Positions 34,920 to 48,144 of a DNA stretch of 53,017 nucleotides are shown one piece after another. The DNA is taken from assembly GCF_000003815.2 (NCBI RefSeq), contig NC_049985.1, positions 20,719,095 through 20,772,111 of the forward strand, given 5' to 3'. The first letter of the stretch is position 1, and each line of letters starts with the position of its first letter. The stretch is from Branchiostoma floridae (Eukaryota > Chordata > Leptocardii > Amphioxiformes > Branchiostomatidae). The position numbers and the translations under genes are program-made. Under the pieces are notes generated by a model. It saw nothing but the letters and a program-made list of their open reading frames with translations, did no database searches and was not told the DNA's origin.

Positions 34920-37900
34920 TGAGTCCACCTTACTGTGTGTGAAAGCCGTGAAAACACAGAAGATATCACAAAAGACCAACAAAATATCCCTTGGCGCATC
35001 CATCTGTCTGGATACAACTATATCGTGTTAGTATTCATTAAGCGATTCGGACCACGGTTTTAGAAAACACCATTTGCAATTACTAACATGACCCCACTGC
35101 CTTTGGGCTACCGTTATATCTACAACGCACTCCATTAGCAATGGCTTAGACGAGATCTTAGCCTCTGATAATCAGAGATTTAAACCCATTATTGATGACT
35201 GCTAGCGTTATGTCCTTTCGAAATTACTAGTATTGCATCGCCATCCATCTTAAACTCATGGTTCCTTCACAGCTGGAATTTGCACATAGTTCTGGCTACA
35301 ATAACGGCAGTGCCTTCACGGTAACGGTCGTGAGATAGCGGGAGGCATAAACTTCCTAGAACTTATGAACAATCGCTGACGACCTTTCTGCAAGGTCATG
35401 TGATCTAGGGAACTGGTCACACTTGAATTCTGAGGAATAATGTCGAAAATTTGATGCGATGCTCTTTTTGCGGGAGTTGATGCACAGTTGTAACTCTGGT
35501 ATATTGGACAGTTGGTGGACAAATTCTGGTTTACACACAGGATACGTTTGCAGAACATCAATGATGATTTTAAATAAACTTTTCTGTGTAGAATTTATTG
35601 ATATATTTCCAAAGATTATGTCTACAGACGTATCAATGATTTTCTATGAATTATATTCTGCAGGTATAGGTAATAGTTGTACAGAGAAGATCTAATAGAT
35701 AATTCCTTGAGACGCAGGCCACAGGGTCAGGCATCAAGGTAGGCAACAACTGTACGAACCGCACGGTTGCAGATCGTTCCGACTGTAATGATCTAGCATC
35801 AGTCTTGTCTCTCAGTGTGCACATGACCTTACACGCTAATTCGCATAATTTATGCATCTTAGACTATCCACCAGGCACTTACCTAGCGGTACGTCGGACA
35901 GCTTCTGCAGTCTCCCTGTCATCTGATTGGTCACGGAGAGAATCTCGGCGTCGTTCCCGAACTGCAGGACCTTCTCCGTGAAGTCACAGCTACTGCGCAG
36001 GCTCACCAACTCCGTCTCCACTCGGTCCTTTTCCTCCTGCAATTCTCTGAGGAAAGAAGTAAAAAAATCAGCTTATCTTTGAACATATTACCTTAAGTCT
36101 GTGGAAGGAGTGATTTAACAGTTATCATCGTCTAGGAAAATGTTGTTAGCAACCTCGCTGCTTTGCTAGTTTTGAGCAACTTTCGTGGATCGATCAAGAG
36201 GGCAGCGGTCCAAATCTGTCTGGGCACGCTGCAGGGGGTAGTACATGTATTGGCTTCATGTGTCAATCTCAGTTGTCAAAGCTATGCATGTAAAGGAATC
36301 AAACACAGCAAGCGCCACTTCTTCCTTATATCAAAATATCCACCCAAGAAATCAAGACAATAACATGTCTAGGACAAAAAGATACTAAAACCTCACATAA
36401 TCACGTACATGTTATGCAAATGAGGACTTAATTTGCATGATTAATTAGGAAATAGTATATATCTTATTGTTTTGCATAACTGGGCTTCAATAAAGGTATC
36501 GGACAGGAGTTCCTTTTACGATATCGGAGGTTGGCGGACACCCTAATCTATGCAAAAATGGCAAAACAGAGTAATGATAAATGATGATAATTTTATAATG
36601 TTTATCACTGACAAACATACACATGTCGCAAACATGTGCAAGCTTGTCAATGGTAAACATTACCTCTGCAAAATTCATGTACATATGTAAGTTACCTAAT
36701 CTAATCTAAAAAAATTAAAACTCCTAGAAATATTTCATGGAGGTATGAGGTCGTCGCACTCTAGTTTTGTTTTGGTTGTACATTTCCTTACAATCCATCT
36801 CCACAAAAAATTCATACGTATAAACCTGGACCGCCCCTACAGTAAAATCCAATTATGTCCAATCAGACGTGCTCGTAAAATCCGCCATAACATGCGCCGT
36901 TCACGTGATGTATGACGTCACTCTGTCCTTGTAACCCGATACCATATATAGAGAGCTAGCCTGTGTTTTGTCTAGACGGCCTTTAACACGGTTATACTTC
37001 AACCGTTTCAAGTTAATATTTACCGCTCTCCATACACGGTTGCTTAAAACTAATATTTGGCGTATGGTACATTATGTTTGCCATTACAATCCATTACATG
37101 TGCACTTGAGAGGTAATTTATAGTTATAGGGCCCTGCTTACATAACAGTACGAACAATCACAGCACTCTGAAAGGTGGTATGCAAATTTTGTAATCAAAT
37201 TGCTAATCAGACACATTGTTTCACTTTCAATAATACTTATGAAGACTCTTTCATTAATCTTAACGGTGGCATCTCAACGTAACATATGAAACATTTTAAA
37301 ATTTTAACCGACACACAAGCTATGAAGTTGATCCGACCTTGCAATCAGAGTACAGATGTTTTAGATATCTTAAAAGATAAATGTATGATATAGCCATTAA
37401 TTTTGTCCGTTTCCAGTTACGAATGGTTGAACCTGCAATTTTCTCTTCACCTTCTTGTTACTGATACAAAACTGCATGTAAAACATTGTCGTTTCCCGTG
37501 CCCTCCCTGTGTCTGATGTCTATCTACAGGACACTTCCGCCACTATTTCCGGACAGGTTATACAGATAAGGCCATACAGCCAGAGTTCCGTGTTGTACGT
37601 TCAGAAAGATCGTAAATACTTGTTGCAAGAGTGCGAAGATAAATAAAAACACGTTTTTGAAATTTGACAATTTACGATAGTTCCAATACACTTATTACGA
37701 CATTGCTATCATTTTGTGTAGTGTGATGTGGTACACAGCAATCAACAAACATATAAAACATGTAATCAAATAACTAATCAACCAATCAAACAATTAACGA
37801 AATTGCAGTTTTAGTTTATGAATAGATAGTCAAACATGGACAGCATTTATGTGTTTATCAAGTTGCACAGTATATTATCCCGTCTGAGGATGAAATATTT

Positions 37901-39193
37901 TTTTCGTACATGATATGAGAATGAGTGGTCTCCTACCTGTGTTTCCCCAACATGTTATGAAAATGACAGTGGTCTCCTACCTGTGTTTTTTTGTTTTCAG
38001 ACATTTATAAGAGTTAGAAATGGTTTCCTACCTGTGTTCGGCGAGGTAGATGGAGTCCAGCATGGTAAGGAGGTAGTCCTGTTGCTGCTGGATTGCAGCT
38101 ACTACCTTCTCCGCTGTGGAGATCACCTATTGAATGAATGAATGAATTAACGGTTTGCTATGTAAATTCCTTGCAACCGGTGACCGAGAATCATACCAGC
38201 TACCTACGCAGGCTGGCATGATGAGTTTGATACACAGTAGAGGTAAAATAGTTAACCTTATTATAACATCCCAGCCAATAGGTGCCCATCTGAGTAATGA
38301 GGCTTTTGTATATAACGTGCTGGAGGCTCCTCCTCCAACACGGGGCCTCAAATTTACGTCCCTTCCGAAATACGGATGCAACCCCAACCAGGATGCCCTT
38401 CCCCAGATTCGAACCGGAATCTGCCAGTTACCAATTAATTTGCACCGGGAGATTGACTCCGAATTCGAAGCTGCTACGAATGAGCTACAGGGACAAAATG
38501 TACCATAAAATAGCTGTCAGAGATTGTAGCATAAAACATTGGAGTACATAATGAATACTGAAACTAATGGCGACTATAATAATTATGAGTGTAAAATTTT
38601 ATCATTGATACGAAATTGCTGTATCGTTAACATACCTCGCTCTCCACGCGTTCTCTCTCCTCTCTCTTACTGTCCTCCGCCTCGGACAGCTGTCTGATGG
38701 CGTTCTCGAAGACGGGAACCTTTTCCCGAGCCGCGAGGAGAAGCTCGCTGAGCTGTTCGCGTTTCTCGGTCACCACGTCTGACATGAAGACGTGTTTGTG
38801 TGTCTTGTGGTCCTTCTTGACGCACTGCGCACAGACAGGGATCTCGCAGGGTTCGCAGTAGAACCGCACGGGACAATCCCCGTGGGAATGGCAGCGGGTG
38901 TCCCCGTCATCCGTCCCCCCGGCCTCCTCCATGTTCCCCGTCCGCAACTTCTCCCGCAGGCTGGAGATGAGGAAATTCCCCTTCAGCCCGGCCACGCCAT
39001 TTTCGGGGAGGGTTGTCTCCTCTCGGCAGAGTGGGCAGGTGATGTTCCGAGCCTTACCGGGGACGTATTTCACTAAGCACCCCTCACAGAACGTGTGTAA
39101 GCACGGCAACACCTTGGGCTTCTTATAGTCCTCGAAGCAGATCTTACAGACGAGGAATTCCTCCGTAATTTCGTCCAGAATTTTCGCCGACAT
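30590..39193 (-). CDS. TRIM-NHL protein (RING, B-box 2, coiled coil, six NHL repeats), probable E3 ubiquitin ligase
   Basis: Complete four-exon gene: 38636-39193, 38032-38126, 35883-36046, 30590-31698, with phase-consistent GT-AG junctions, giving 641 residues. RING C3HC4 ligands are at C16, C19, C31, H33, C36, C39, C53 and C56. A B-box 2 follows at about 101-134 (CHSHGDCP...FYCEPC...CAQC...DHKTHKH), then a coiled coil to about residue 290. NHL blades run from about 395 to the C-terminus, each with the typical core: DIVVADSDSMVVQVF, RFVITDADGHQVKVL, DIIVSDEGNHCIKVF, NILVADWLNNRVELF, KLVVSEYNNSRVKVF. No filamin domain is seen between coiled coil and NHL, unlike TRIM2, TRIM3 and TRIM71, so I give no symbol; lineage-specific TRIM-NHL expansions make orthology uncertain. 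NHL propellers of this class bind RNA or protein. Exon 2 has unusual flanks: a SINE end supplies its acceptor and tandem donor copies follow it. Confidence 0.95.
31699..35882. other. TRIM-NHL intron 3
   Basis: Contains (ATC)n at about 32799-32823, a LINE-like 3' tail ending GCCCTCGGGCAAGAACTTGC then AAATAAAC at about 34137-34165, and (CT)n at 34871-34918. No other exon seen. Confidence 0.6.
34870..34918. repeat. (CT)n microsatellite
   Basis: About 48 bases of pure CT dinucleotide. Confidence 0.98.
36902..36960. promoter_or_regulatory. Possible core promoter inside TRIM-NHL intron 2
   Basis: Within 50 bases lie an E-box CACGTG (36902-36907), a full CRE TGACGTCA (36913-36920) and a TATATA box (36944-36950). 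The spacing fits a CRE-driven TATA promoter reading to the right, antisense to the TRIM gene, but no transcript or downstream exon was recognised. Confidence 0.3.
37920..38031 (-). repeat. Tandem copies of the TRIM exon 2 splice donor region
   Basis: On the minus strand the true junction AACACAG|GTAGGAAACCA is followed by AACACAGGTAGGAGACCACT twice more (at about 37983 and 37936), each with a consensus 5' splice site. Spacing is about 50 bases. Confidence 0.85.
38128..38500 (-). mobile_element. tRNA-headed SINE whose tail ends at the TRIM exon 2 acceptor
   Basis: Minus-strand head TAGCTCATTCGTAGCAGC and B-box GGTTCGAATCT (38415-38405), core GGAAGGGACGTAAATTTGAG then GCCCCGTGT, and an ATTC tail ending ATTCATTCAATAG directly before exon 2 (38126). 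The core resembles that of the SINE at 47.5 kb despite a different head. Confidence 0.75.
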
Positions 39194-40660
39194 GTTGTCA
39201 GGCCGGTTTTTCTCTTCCCTGCTGTCACTACCCGCCGCCCCCGGGTGCGATATTACCAGCCGGCCGCCCCGATATTAAAAACCAGTCACGCACACACTCA
39301 GCTCATGATCGTCTGCGTTGGCATGGCAACGGGAGGTTAATAATTGATGAAATGGGTTAGCTGGGGCCGTCTATATATTCTCCCTTTCCCCACAGGCAAG
39401 GACATTCAGGTAACAGACGGCAAACCCGTTTTCACCTTTGAAACTCGAAAACGTGTCTCGCCCCGAAAACGCGGATCGATTTTGTTCGACCTGAAGGATG
39501 TTGTACCCGGAGGGAGCAAACCGACCTATCGGCAACCTTCGGTCAGGGGTACGTCATTATAATAAATGTCTATCCTATGACGGCATTCTTTCTGCAATTA
39601 GGATAATGACATTGCAGGCTGCGCGGCCGGCGTTTTCGAAATTGCCATTTTTTTCTCCCGATCTCGCATAACTTACGGAATGATACTGTGTTGTGGTGAT
39701 GTAGATATAGCAACCATCGAAATGGTTTGCATTTCAGACACAAAGAATAAAACAGTAACTAATCAGAAAGCGCATCGTAAATGTTGATGCAAAGATTTTG
39801 TCTGATTACATAGCTGGTCCGATTGAGACAACAATATGTTCACATCACACCTAAAATCACAATAATTAGCTATGCGGATATATGCCTCATTACAAAACAC
39901 AAGGCTAATATTATTACACATCGGCTGCTTTCTAATCAAGGCATCCGACCGCCCGACTGAGCTGTCAATCACCCGGTATAGTGTTGATAACAGGATGTAA
40001 AATGGCCACGCTAATTCTATTTCTGGTCCGTGAAACCGGGACTAGTTTTAATACAATATTGGATGACCGAAAACTAAGATAGTGGTCCTAAAATTGACTT
40101 GTTTTTTCCATGGTTTTATCTATACCTTGCTTCCAACGCCGCAATACGATTGTTATACTATCGCAAACGGAGAACATCTTGAATTGCATGCGCCGTACAA
40201 CAATTCTGCAGTTTGTTATGGATGTCTTTTATCTTTGTCATAGGTTAGTTTGTCATAGACATTTCTACCACATAAAAATCGAACGGGGGTCAAGACGAAT
40301 GAAACAGTGTGTAAAAAGTTGTTAGCATTTGTGATACAAAATTCCTTACCAGAGATGTACACCATGTGCATTATTTATACGTAACTTTATACCACCGAAA
40401 ACTATTTTCATTTTGTAGAACAAAAGCACTGAAGGAACGATCCCGTAACGATGACGTCATGATACTACTTGTGGCGGTCAGGTCCAAGCTGTTAACACAT
40501 ATCCAATTCTCATCTCGCTTCAACTGTCCTTTAGTCTAACATTTGACCGTTTTGGCGACAAGTTTTTTTAAATTCATTTATCGGTTTTCTGTTTTCCTTT
40601 TTTTAAATCAGGTTCGTAGTACCTAATGTTATGCCATCATGAATATGAAGAGCGGCCCAT
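39194..40660. other. TRIM-NHL 5' flank; no gene seen
   Basis: GC-rich for about 90 bases upstream of the ATG (CCGCCGCCCCCGGG), as expected of a promoter-proximal region. No TATA box or further exon fixed. Confidence 0.5.
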
Positions 40661-41003
40661 AGCGATAACTGTAGCAGCATTTCTTCTCCCTAAGTCTAGC
40701 CTGTTCAAGCCCGCAGGCAGGCTTGACTTCACTGACAGGGGTTACGAGGCTGCTCGGGAAATTCCCTACCCCATTTTTGGCTGGGATGGTTTGATCCACT
40801 CGCACAGGGAAGATCCCTTACTTAGTGTCATATGCCTGTAAATTCCCTGATATTCCCCCATCTCTCCCGATGACTACCTATCTTTTCTCCTCTTCTCTCT
40901 GGACGGATAACTGCATGTTTTCGCTTACCCCTATGACCGTGGAAGTTCGTCAGTGCCTTATGCTCCACCGAAGGGAGCGAAGAGGATTAGGTAGGTAGGT
41001 ATG
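40660..41003 (+). mobile_element. Probable LINE 3' end with (TAGG)n tail
   Basis: GTGCCTTATGCTCCACCGAA then GGGAGCGAAGAGGATTAGGT ends in a short TAGG repeat, the form of RTE/CR1-type LINE 3' ends. No reading frame retained. Confidence 0.5.
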
Positions 41004-41840
41004 ACCGTGACAAGTGGCCATACCACTCTATCTGTAAGCCCACTTTATGCCCTCCGAGCGTGTCACACCAAAGCAGCACATAAGTGAGGAAACATATATA
41101 TATATATCTGGCTCAGCCGGGAAGTTAGAACAAGCAGAACGGATACACTGTTTAAAATCCTTCCTGAAGTACCGTCTGTGGACAGTAGATAAAACAAATC
41201 GAATTTTGTCGGCGCCTTCGTGACTCGACTCATATACCATACCATCGCTAAAGCACCTATCTATTCAGAACCATCGTGCTGTTGAATAAGCCCCTTCTGA
41301 TCCTTGATAGATTTCACCATTAACGCTACTATGCGGCTGCTATTCGCTGGGATAAATTGCCAGATGAAAAGCCAGGGACGTCGGCAGGGTTTGCACTCAA
41401 CAATGACGTTATGGTCTAGTTATGAACTCGTGGTCAATGAGCTAGTCCTAGCTGTGGGAATCTGGCCACGGTAAGAGAAAGCGAGGCAGACGGTATTTTG
41501 TTTATTTCTAAGTCACGCTATCACGTATTACGCAATATCTAAATTATGAAGAAAACAAAACGGCGAAAATATCAAACACGTACAACAGTGCCGCAGTGAA
41601 CGAATCCCGCAGTGCCACACCGATGCCCTAAGTGCAGCGACAGTCCACCTTAATAGACACACTCAAGAGAGATTCTAGGCAGGAAAGACAGAGCCGCATA
41701 GCAGAACTAAGATCATTGATGGTGGACAGGGACGAGTGGAGTAGGAGAGTCCAGTTTGCATCCCGTGCTGAAACATATATCCTCGACTACTACCACTACT
41801 ACTACTTATGACGGAAGTGATATATCCGTGTTGACAGGCA

Positions 41841-41937
41841 GACACACACACATGCGCGCGCACACACACACATAAATGCACACACACACACACGCGCGCG
41901 CGCGCATTAATGCACGCACACACAAACACGCACACAC

Positions 41938-41972
<35 letters not shown>
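41841..41972. repeat. (CA)n/(CG)n microsatellite
   Basis: Alternating purine-pyrimidine tract with CGCGCGCG cores, potentially Z-DNA forming. Confidence 0.95.
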
Positions 41973-41973
<1 letters not shown>

Positions 41974-42348
41974 AAATGCTGGCGAAAGCATAAACGTCTT
42001 GGAAAAGGTACAAAGTGAATCCACCATCCCAGACTATTACTCATCTTTGTTACACTTATGGCAACACACCAAGAATTTGATGAATACCACTGCTACAGTC
42101 GGAGCAACCCTTTAAGGCACTTGCACTAATTACGTTCGGTGTTCGGTGTGTTCAGATCCCCAGAGAGATGAGTCGGGCGGACGGTGACGACGTCAGGCTG
42201 TGTTGATTCAATTATAAGGATCACATCCACGCACGCATCAATTTAAAAAAAAATCAACATCTTTTTCTTTCTTTGTGTCCAACAGTTTCAGACCATACAG
42301 TAAGAAAATGCATACTGATTTCCTAGAATACCAAAATCAATTGAAAAG

Positions 42349-42510
42349 TCAACGAGGATGTGAGGACCAAAAAGGAAGAATCTATTAATCGGAATGCCAT
42401 AATCTGTGAGTTTAGTCATTCGTTCAACTCAGATTTCATAACGAAAGCAGCTTTTTTTGCAGAACGTTTTTTTCGCACGCTTGCATCAGTTTCGGGGTTT
42501 CTAGTGAATA
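42349..42510. repeat. Dispersed repeat, copy 2
   Basis: Ordered blocks AAGAATCTATT, TAGTCATTCGTTCAACTC, TTTTTTTCGCACGCTTGCAT shared with 8549-8766 and 43535-43741. Confidence 0.6.
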
Positions 42511-43534
42511 CTATTGCAACATAATCGAATTCACACCGCCCTATCATTGCTCATCGCCAGGATAAGTCTTGTAGCACTACTGAACGTATGCAAGTCCCAG
42601 TTTTTGGACGTACATGTAGCGACAGATCCAATAAAACAATAAAACCAATGTTACGATTTTAAACATTATATCTGTACACAACATAAAGCGCTTACCAACA
42701 AGTTTTCGATCAGTCCTTAAGTTGAAATGACCCAAAATCTATGTCACATCGTATTCAGACCGGAAGTGTGACGTCAGCAAAGGGTAAAAGGTGCTTGGAA
42801 GTTGGTATCGGCCCCCGTCTTGGTTGAGGCAAGGTTGGTGTAAATGGCCTCTTTCACTTCCCTTCTCATCCAGTTGTCCATGTGCAATGTATTCCTCTTT
42901 TCATATATGCATACAACTATACATTAAACCTTCCATTCACCTATAAACTAGTGGGTTCGTCCCTCCCTCCATCTATGTGTACCTTCTTTTACCATAATGA
43001 GTAAGGAGCAATATAAACTAATTTCATGCATTCTAAACAATACGTTTTACATAAATCCATATGGACCCATTTGTCCTTCTCTATCATTGGTGGTAAGGAG
43101 GAGGGGGGGCGAAGTGATTAAAACATACAGTAATGTATATACCTTTTAGCTGCTTCGGCGTTTTTTTCATATTTGTCAGCTGTCCCCAGGTGAATTTTTA
43201 CAATATTATCACACTCCTGCCAGCCCTTTCGACTTCGCCCAAAACGTAACATAGATAAAACAGATGGCTGGAGTTCAAGCCACTGAAATCCATTCCCAAC
43301 CAAATCAGGCTGGGAGAGACCTTCTTGTTTCTGTATAAGGCCATGGTGATTTGATTTAAAAAAATATGTGGATGACATCCGCGGTCGCTTCAATTTGCGG
43401 CCGTTTCCAACGAAAAAAGAAAAAAAAAGTTTTCAACCATACTCCAAATCGTAAAGATCAGCTTCAAGATAAGCAAACATATGCCATGGATAAATAAATA
43501 TCGGAAAACGTATACTAACGTCAGAGATTATTCC

Positions 43535-43741
43535 ATAGTCAAAGAAGATGCGAAAGAACAAAAATGAAGAATCTATTGTTCTGTATTCTGTGTGTTCAGT
43601 TATATGCTCAACCATCCTGACGACTTAGATTTCTGTAATGAAGGCAACTTTTTCTTGCCAAAATTTTTTATTCGCACGCTCGCATCAGTTTTTTTGGTTC
43701 CCAGGGGATGTCATCCATTTAATCAAATCGACGTGGCCTAA
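43535..43741. repeat. Dispersed repeat, copy 3
   Basis: Shares GAAGAATCTATTGTTCTGTA, CGCACGCTCGCATCAGTTTT and GGATGTCATCCATTTAATCA with copies 1 and 2. Confidence 0.65.
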
Positions 43742-44130
43742 GCTACTGGCCATGTGCCAGCTGACATGAGAAGAATGCTAAGTTCATTTCGACCCAGCGT
43801 ATGTGAGTGTGTGCGGTATTGTTCTGCCAGCCGTGTCTCGGCGTGTATGGAACATATGTCTCGTGTGAATAGAATTATGGTCTGAACGACGCCACATAAT
43901 CCGGTTAGTACGAGAACTCGTTGTGCCGAGGCCATTATCCTTGATTACGACGCCGCATGATGCGTAGATTTAGGCCAAATAATCTCCATTAAACGATAAC
44001 ATCGACACTCAGATATATATATATTTTTTTGGGGGGGGGGGGGTACTACTCTAATGTTCTGTCTTTGACATGGGTGCAAAACACTCTCTAGTGTGATGGT
44101 ATACACTAAGGCCAACCAAACATCCTCTGA

Positions 44131-44297
44131 ACCATGGGCGATACAAACTTCCCGGGGACGGGGGACGATGCAAACTTCCCGGGGACGGGGGAAGATACAA
44201 ACTTCCCGGGGACGATACAAACTTCCCAGGGACCGGGGACGATACAAACTTCCCGCGGACGGGGGACGATACAAACTTTCCGGAGACGGTGTGCGAT
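44131..44297. repeat. GC-rich minisatellite, 27-bp unit with shorter variants
   Basis: Unit GATACAAACTTCCCGGGGAC plus GGGGGAC; some copies lack 9 bases. Unit lengths are multiples of 9, so both strands stay open, giving plus-strand TNFPGTGDD-type repeats. No start, splice or domain evidence for a gene. Confidence 0.9.
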
Positions 44298-44848
44298 ACT
44301 GTGGTCAGAAGGTCTCCGTATGTTCATATAGACAAACCTTTTATTAGGTTAAAAAAACAAATTAGAAGTAGATTTGGCAGGTAAGAAAGAAGCAGTGACA
44401 CACCATTACGTTTGCAAGGTGCATTTATATTGAAATCGCTAGATGGCGTCAGTAAAACAGATCTCAGAGGTCTCACCAAATGGGGCTTTTACATGATTTA
44501 GGACCCTAGATCGAGAAAGTTCGAAGCCTCAAGATTTAGAAGAATATATTCTACTCACGGTGACCTTTTCAAGTTCTGTCATGCACTATTTTATACCCGA
44601 AGGGGGATCGGGGTCACTAATAGATACTGTGTTCTGAGACCTTAACCACCACTGGCAACCTCAGTCAGCCTAACTTGCACTCATGCACTTGTAGAATGTA
44701 CAATCTTCAGATGGGTAAATAATCTTTTTTATTGTAAGCAGTTCAAAAACTAATCAATCTCTAGAATTTATATAAAATGGACAATAAAAATTCGTGCTTG
44801 AATATCTTTTTCATGTGGTTTCATATATCTACCTATCTACTTGTTCTA

Positions 44849-44854
44849 TTTATT
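44849..44854 (-). terminator. Candidate TDH poly(A) signal
   Basis: AATAAA on the minus strand, 124 bases downstream of the TDH stop codon. Placement is plausible; no 3' end data. Confidence 0.5.
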
Positions 44855-44977
44855 AATATATAGTTAGAAACATTACACTGTTCCCACAACGAATTATCAA
44901 GATTGCATGTTTAAAACTTCTTTTTACGCCGACGGTGATGTTTGGCCTTTGACCCTCTTTGTTGCCATGACAACGTG

Positions 44978-47161
<2,184 letters not shown>

Positions 47162-47226
47162 TCAGTCGTATGCTTAACCCATGTTGGTGGTAGGATAAAC
47201 CATTCACATTCACAGATATTTAACAC

Positions 47227-47294
47227 GTTTTGCACGGGTTCAATGGTAATCTGGACAGCCAAAGGCACGTTGGATTCGCCGATCACACTTTTGT
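47227..47294 (-). pseudogene. Relic copy of the first visible TDH exon (copy 1)
   Basis: Minus-strand translation [20 protein letters not shown] aligns with the true exon [20 protein letters not shown], 17 of 20 identical, and begins after the same AG|TGTGATCGG junction. Homology fades soon after, before a usable donor. Confidence 0.85.
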
Positions 47295-47384
47295 TAATGG
47301 GTGGGCCGACTACTCACTCTTTGCAGCCAGGGGCTGAATTGCGAGGAGCTTACAAAAGGCGGGGCTGAATCTCAAGGGTCTGCA

Positions 47385-47488
47385 GCGAGCTGCCATTCGG
47401 CGGCACTCAGGTGACCTCAATACGACTGTCGCAAGTGTCCGGAGCGAGCTGCCATTCGGCGCCACTCAGGTGACCTTAATACGACAGT
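47385..47488. repeat. Two tandem units, 59-bp period
   Basis: GCGAGCTGCCATTCGGCG(G/C)CACTCAGGTGACCT(C/T)AATACGAC occurs at 47385 and 47444. Confidence 0.85.
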
Positions 47489-47489
47489 A

Positions 47490-47787
47490 ATTGCCCCAGG
47501 TGCGGCCAAGGTACTGTAGGTTTTGAACCACTCACGCCGCACCATCGCACATGTGGCGGGTTCTTTAACGTGCCTGGGATACGGCTCTCCCCAGACACGG
47601 GACCTCCATTTAACGTCCTATCCGAGGGACGGCCCTAGCCTAAGCTAGGTACTCATTTTAACCTGAGTAGAGTGAGGAAAGTCGTGTAAAGTGCCTTTCC
47701 CAAGGGCACAAGATCGGTAACACGGCAGCCGGATTCGAACCTCTCGGTCACGGGGCGAACACGGTCCCACTGCGCTACGCGGTCCCA
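47490..47787 (-). mobile_element. tRNA-derived SINE, upstream of TDH
   Basis: Minus-strand head GACCGCGTAGCGCAGTGGGA, B-box GAGGTTCGAATCC, then GTGCCCTTGGGAAAGGCACT and TTACACGACTTTCCTCACTC. The distal core has GGATAGGACGTTAAATGGAG then GTCCCGTGT. It sits between TDH exon relics. Confidence 0.9.
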
Positions 47788-47969
47788 CTTTTTGGGGAGG
47801 GAATATTGCATAGCCTGATTAAATCTCGCTTATAGCAGCCCGACCAACATTCGCCGGTCTCCTAAGGGGCCAGTTACAGCCCCGGACGGCAGAGTCTGTG
47901 TCACACAGACTAGAATGCATTTTCAGTCGCATGGTTATGACTTACCGCGTCAGCCATGTTGGTAGGATA

Positions 47970-48020
47970 AACTATTCAATCTGTATAGCCAAATACACGT
48001 TGGATCCGCCGATCACACTG
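47970..48020 (-). pseudogene. Relic copy of the first visible TDH exon (copy 2)
   Basis: Minus-strand CACAG|TGTGATCGGCGGATCC translates VIGGSNVYLAIQIE then a stop. Flanked, as at 47.1-47.2 kb, by CATGTTGGTAGGATAAAC and TTTTCAGTCG blocks, so intron and exon were duplicated together. Confidence 0.8.
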
Positions 48021-48039
48021 TGGTTTCAACTTTAGAGAG

Positions 48040-48140
48040 GATTTCAGTCGTGTGATTATGTCGTAACCTTAGCGGCCGCCATGTTAGATGGCTAAAGGCT
48101 ATTTCATACATCTTTTACACGTTTTGTATGGATTGATAGG
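48040..48140 (-). repeat. Further decayed unit of the TDH exon/intron duplication
   Basis: ATTTCAGTCGTGTGATTATG, CCATGTTAGATGG and TTTTACACGTTTTGTATGGA correspond in order to blocks at 47160-47245. The exon core itself is missing. Confidence 0.55.
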
Positions 48141-48144
48141 CGTG

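Larger units (their letters stand above)
41004..44128. other. No gene; microsatellite and dispersed repeats
   Basis: Contains a CA/CG dinucleotide tract at 41841-41972 and two copies of the roughly 200-bp dispersed repeat (42349-42510, 43535-43741). A poly-G run lies at 44030-44043. Confidence 0.55.

Noticed and set aside
47720-47787. Possible tRNA gene on the minus strand
   Set aside because: Same SINE head with a good B-box, but followed by the shared SINE body instead of an acceptor stem.
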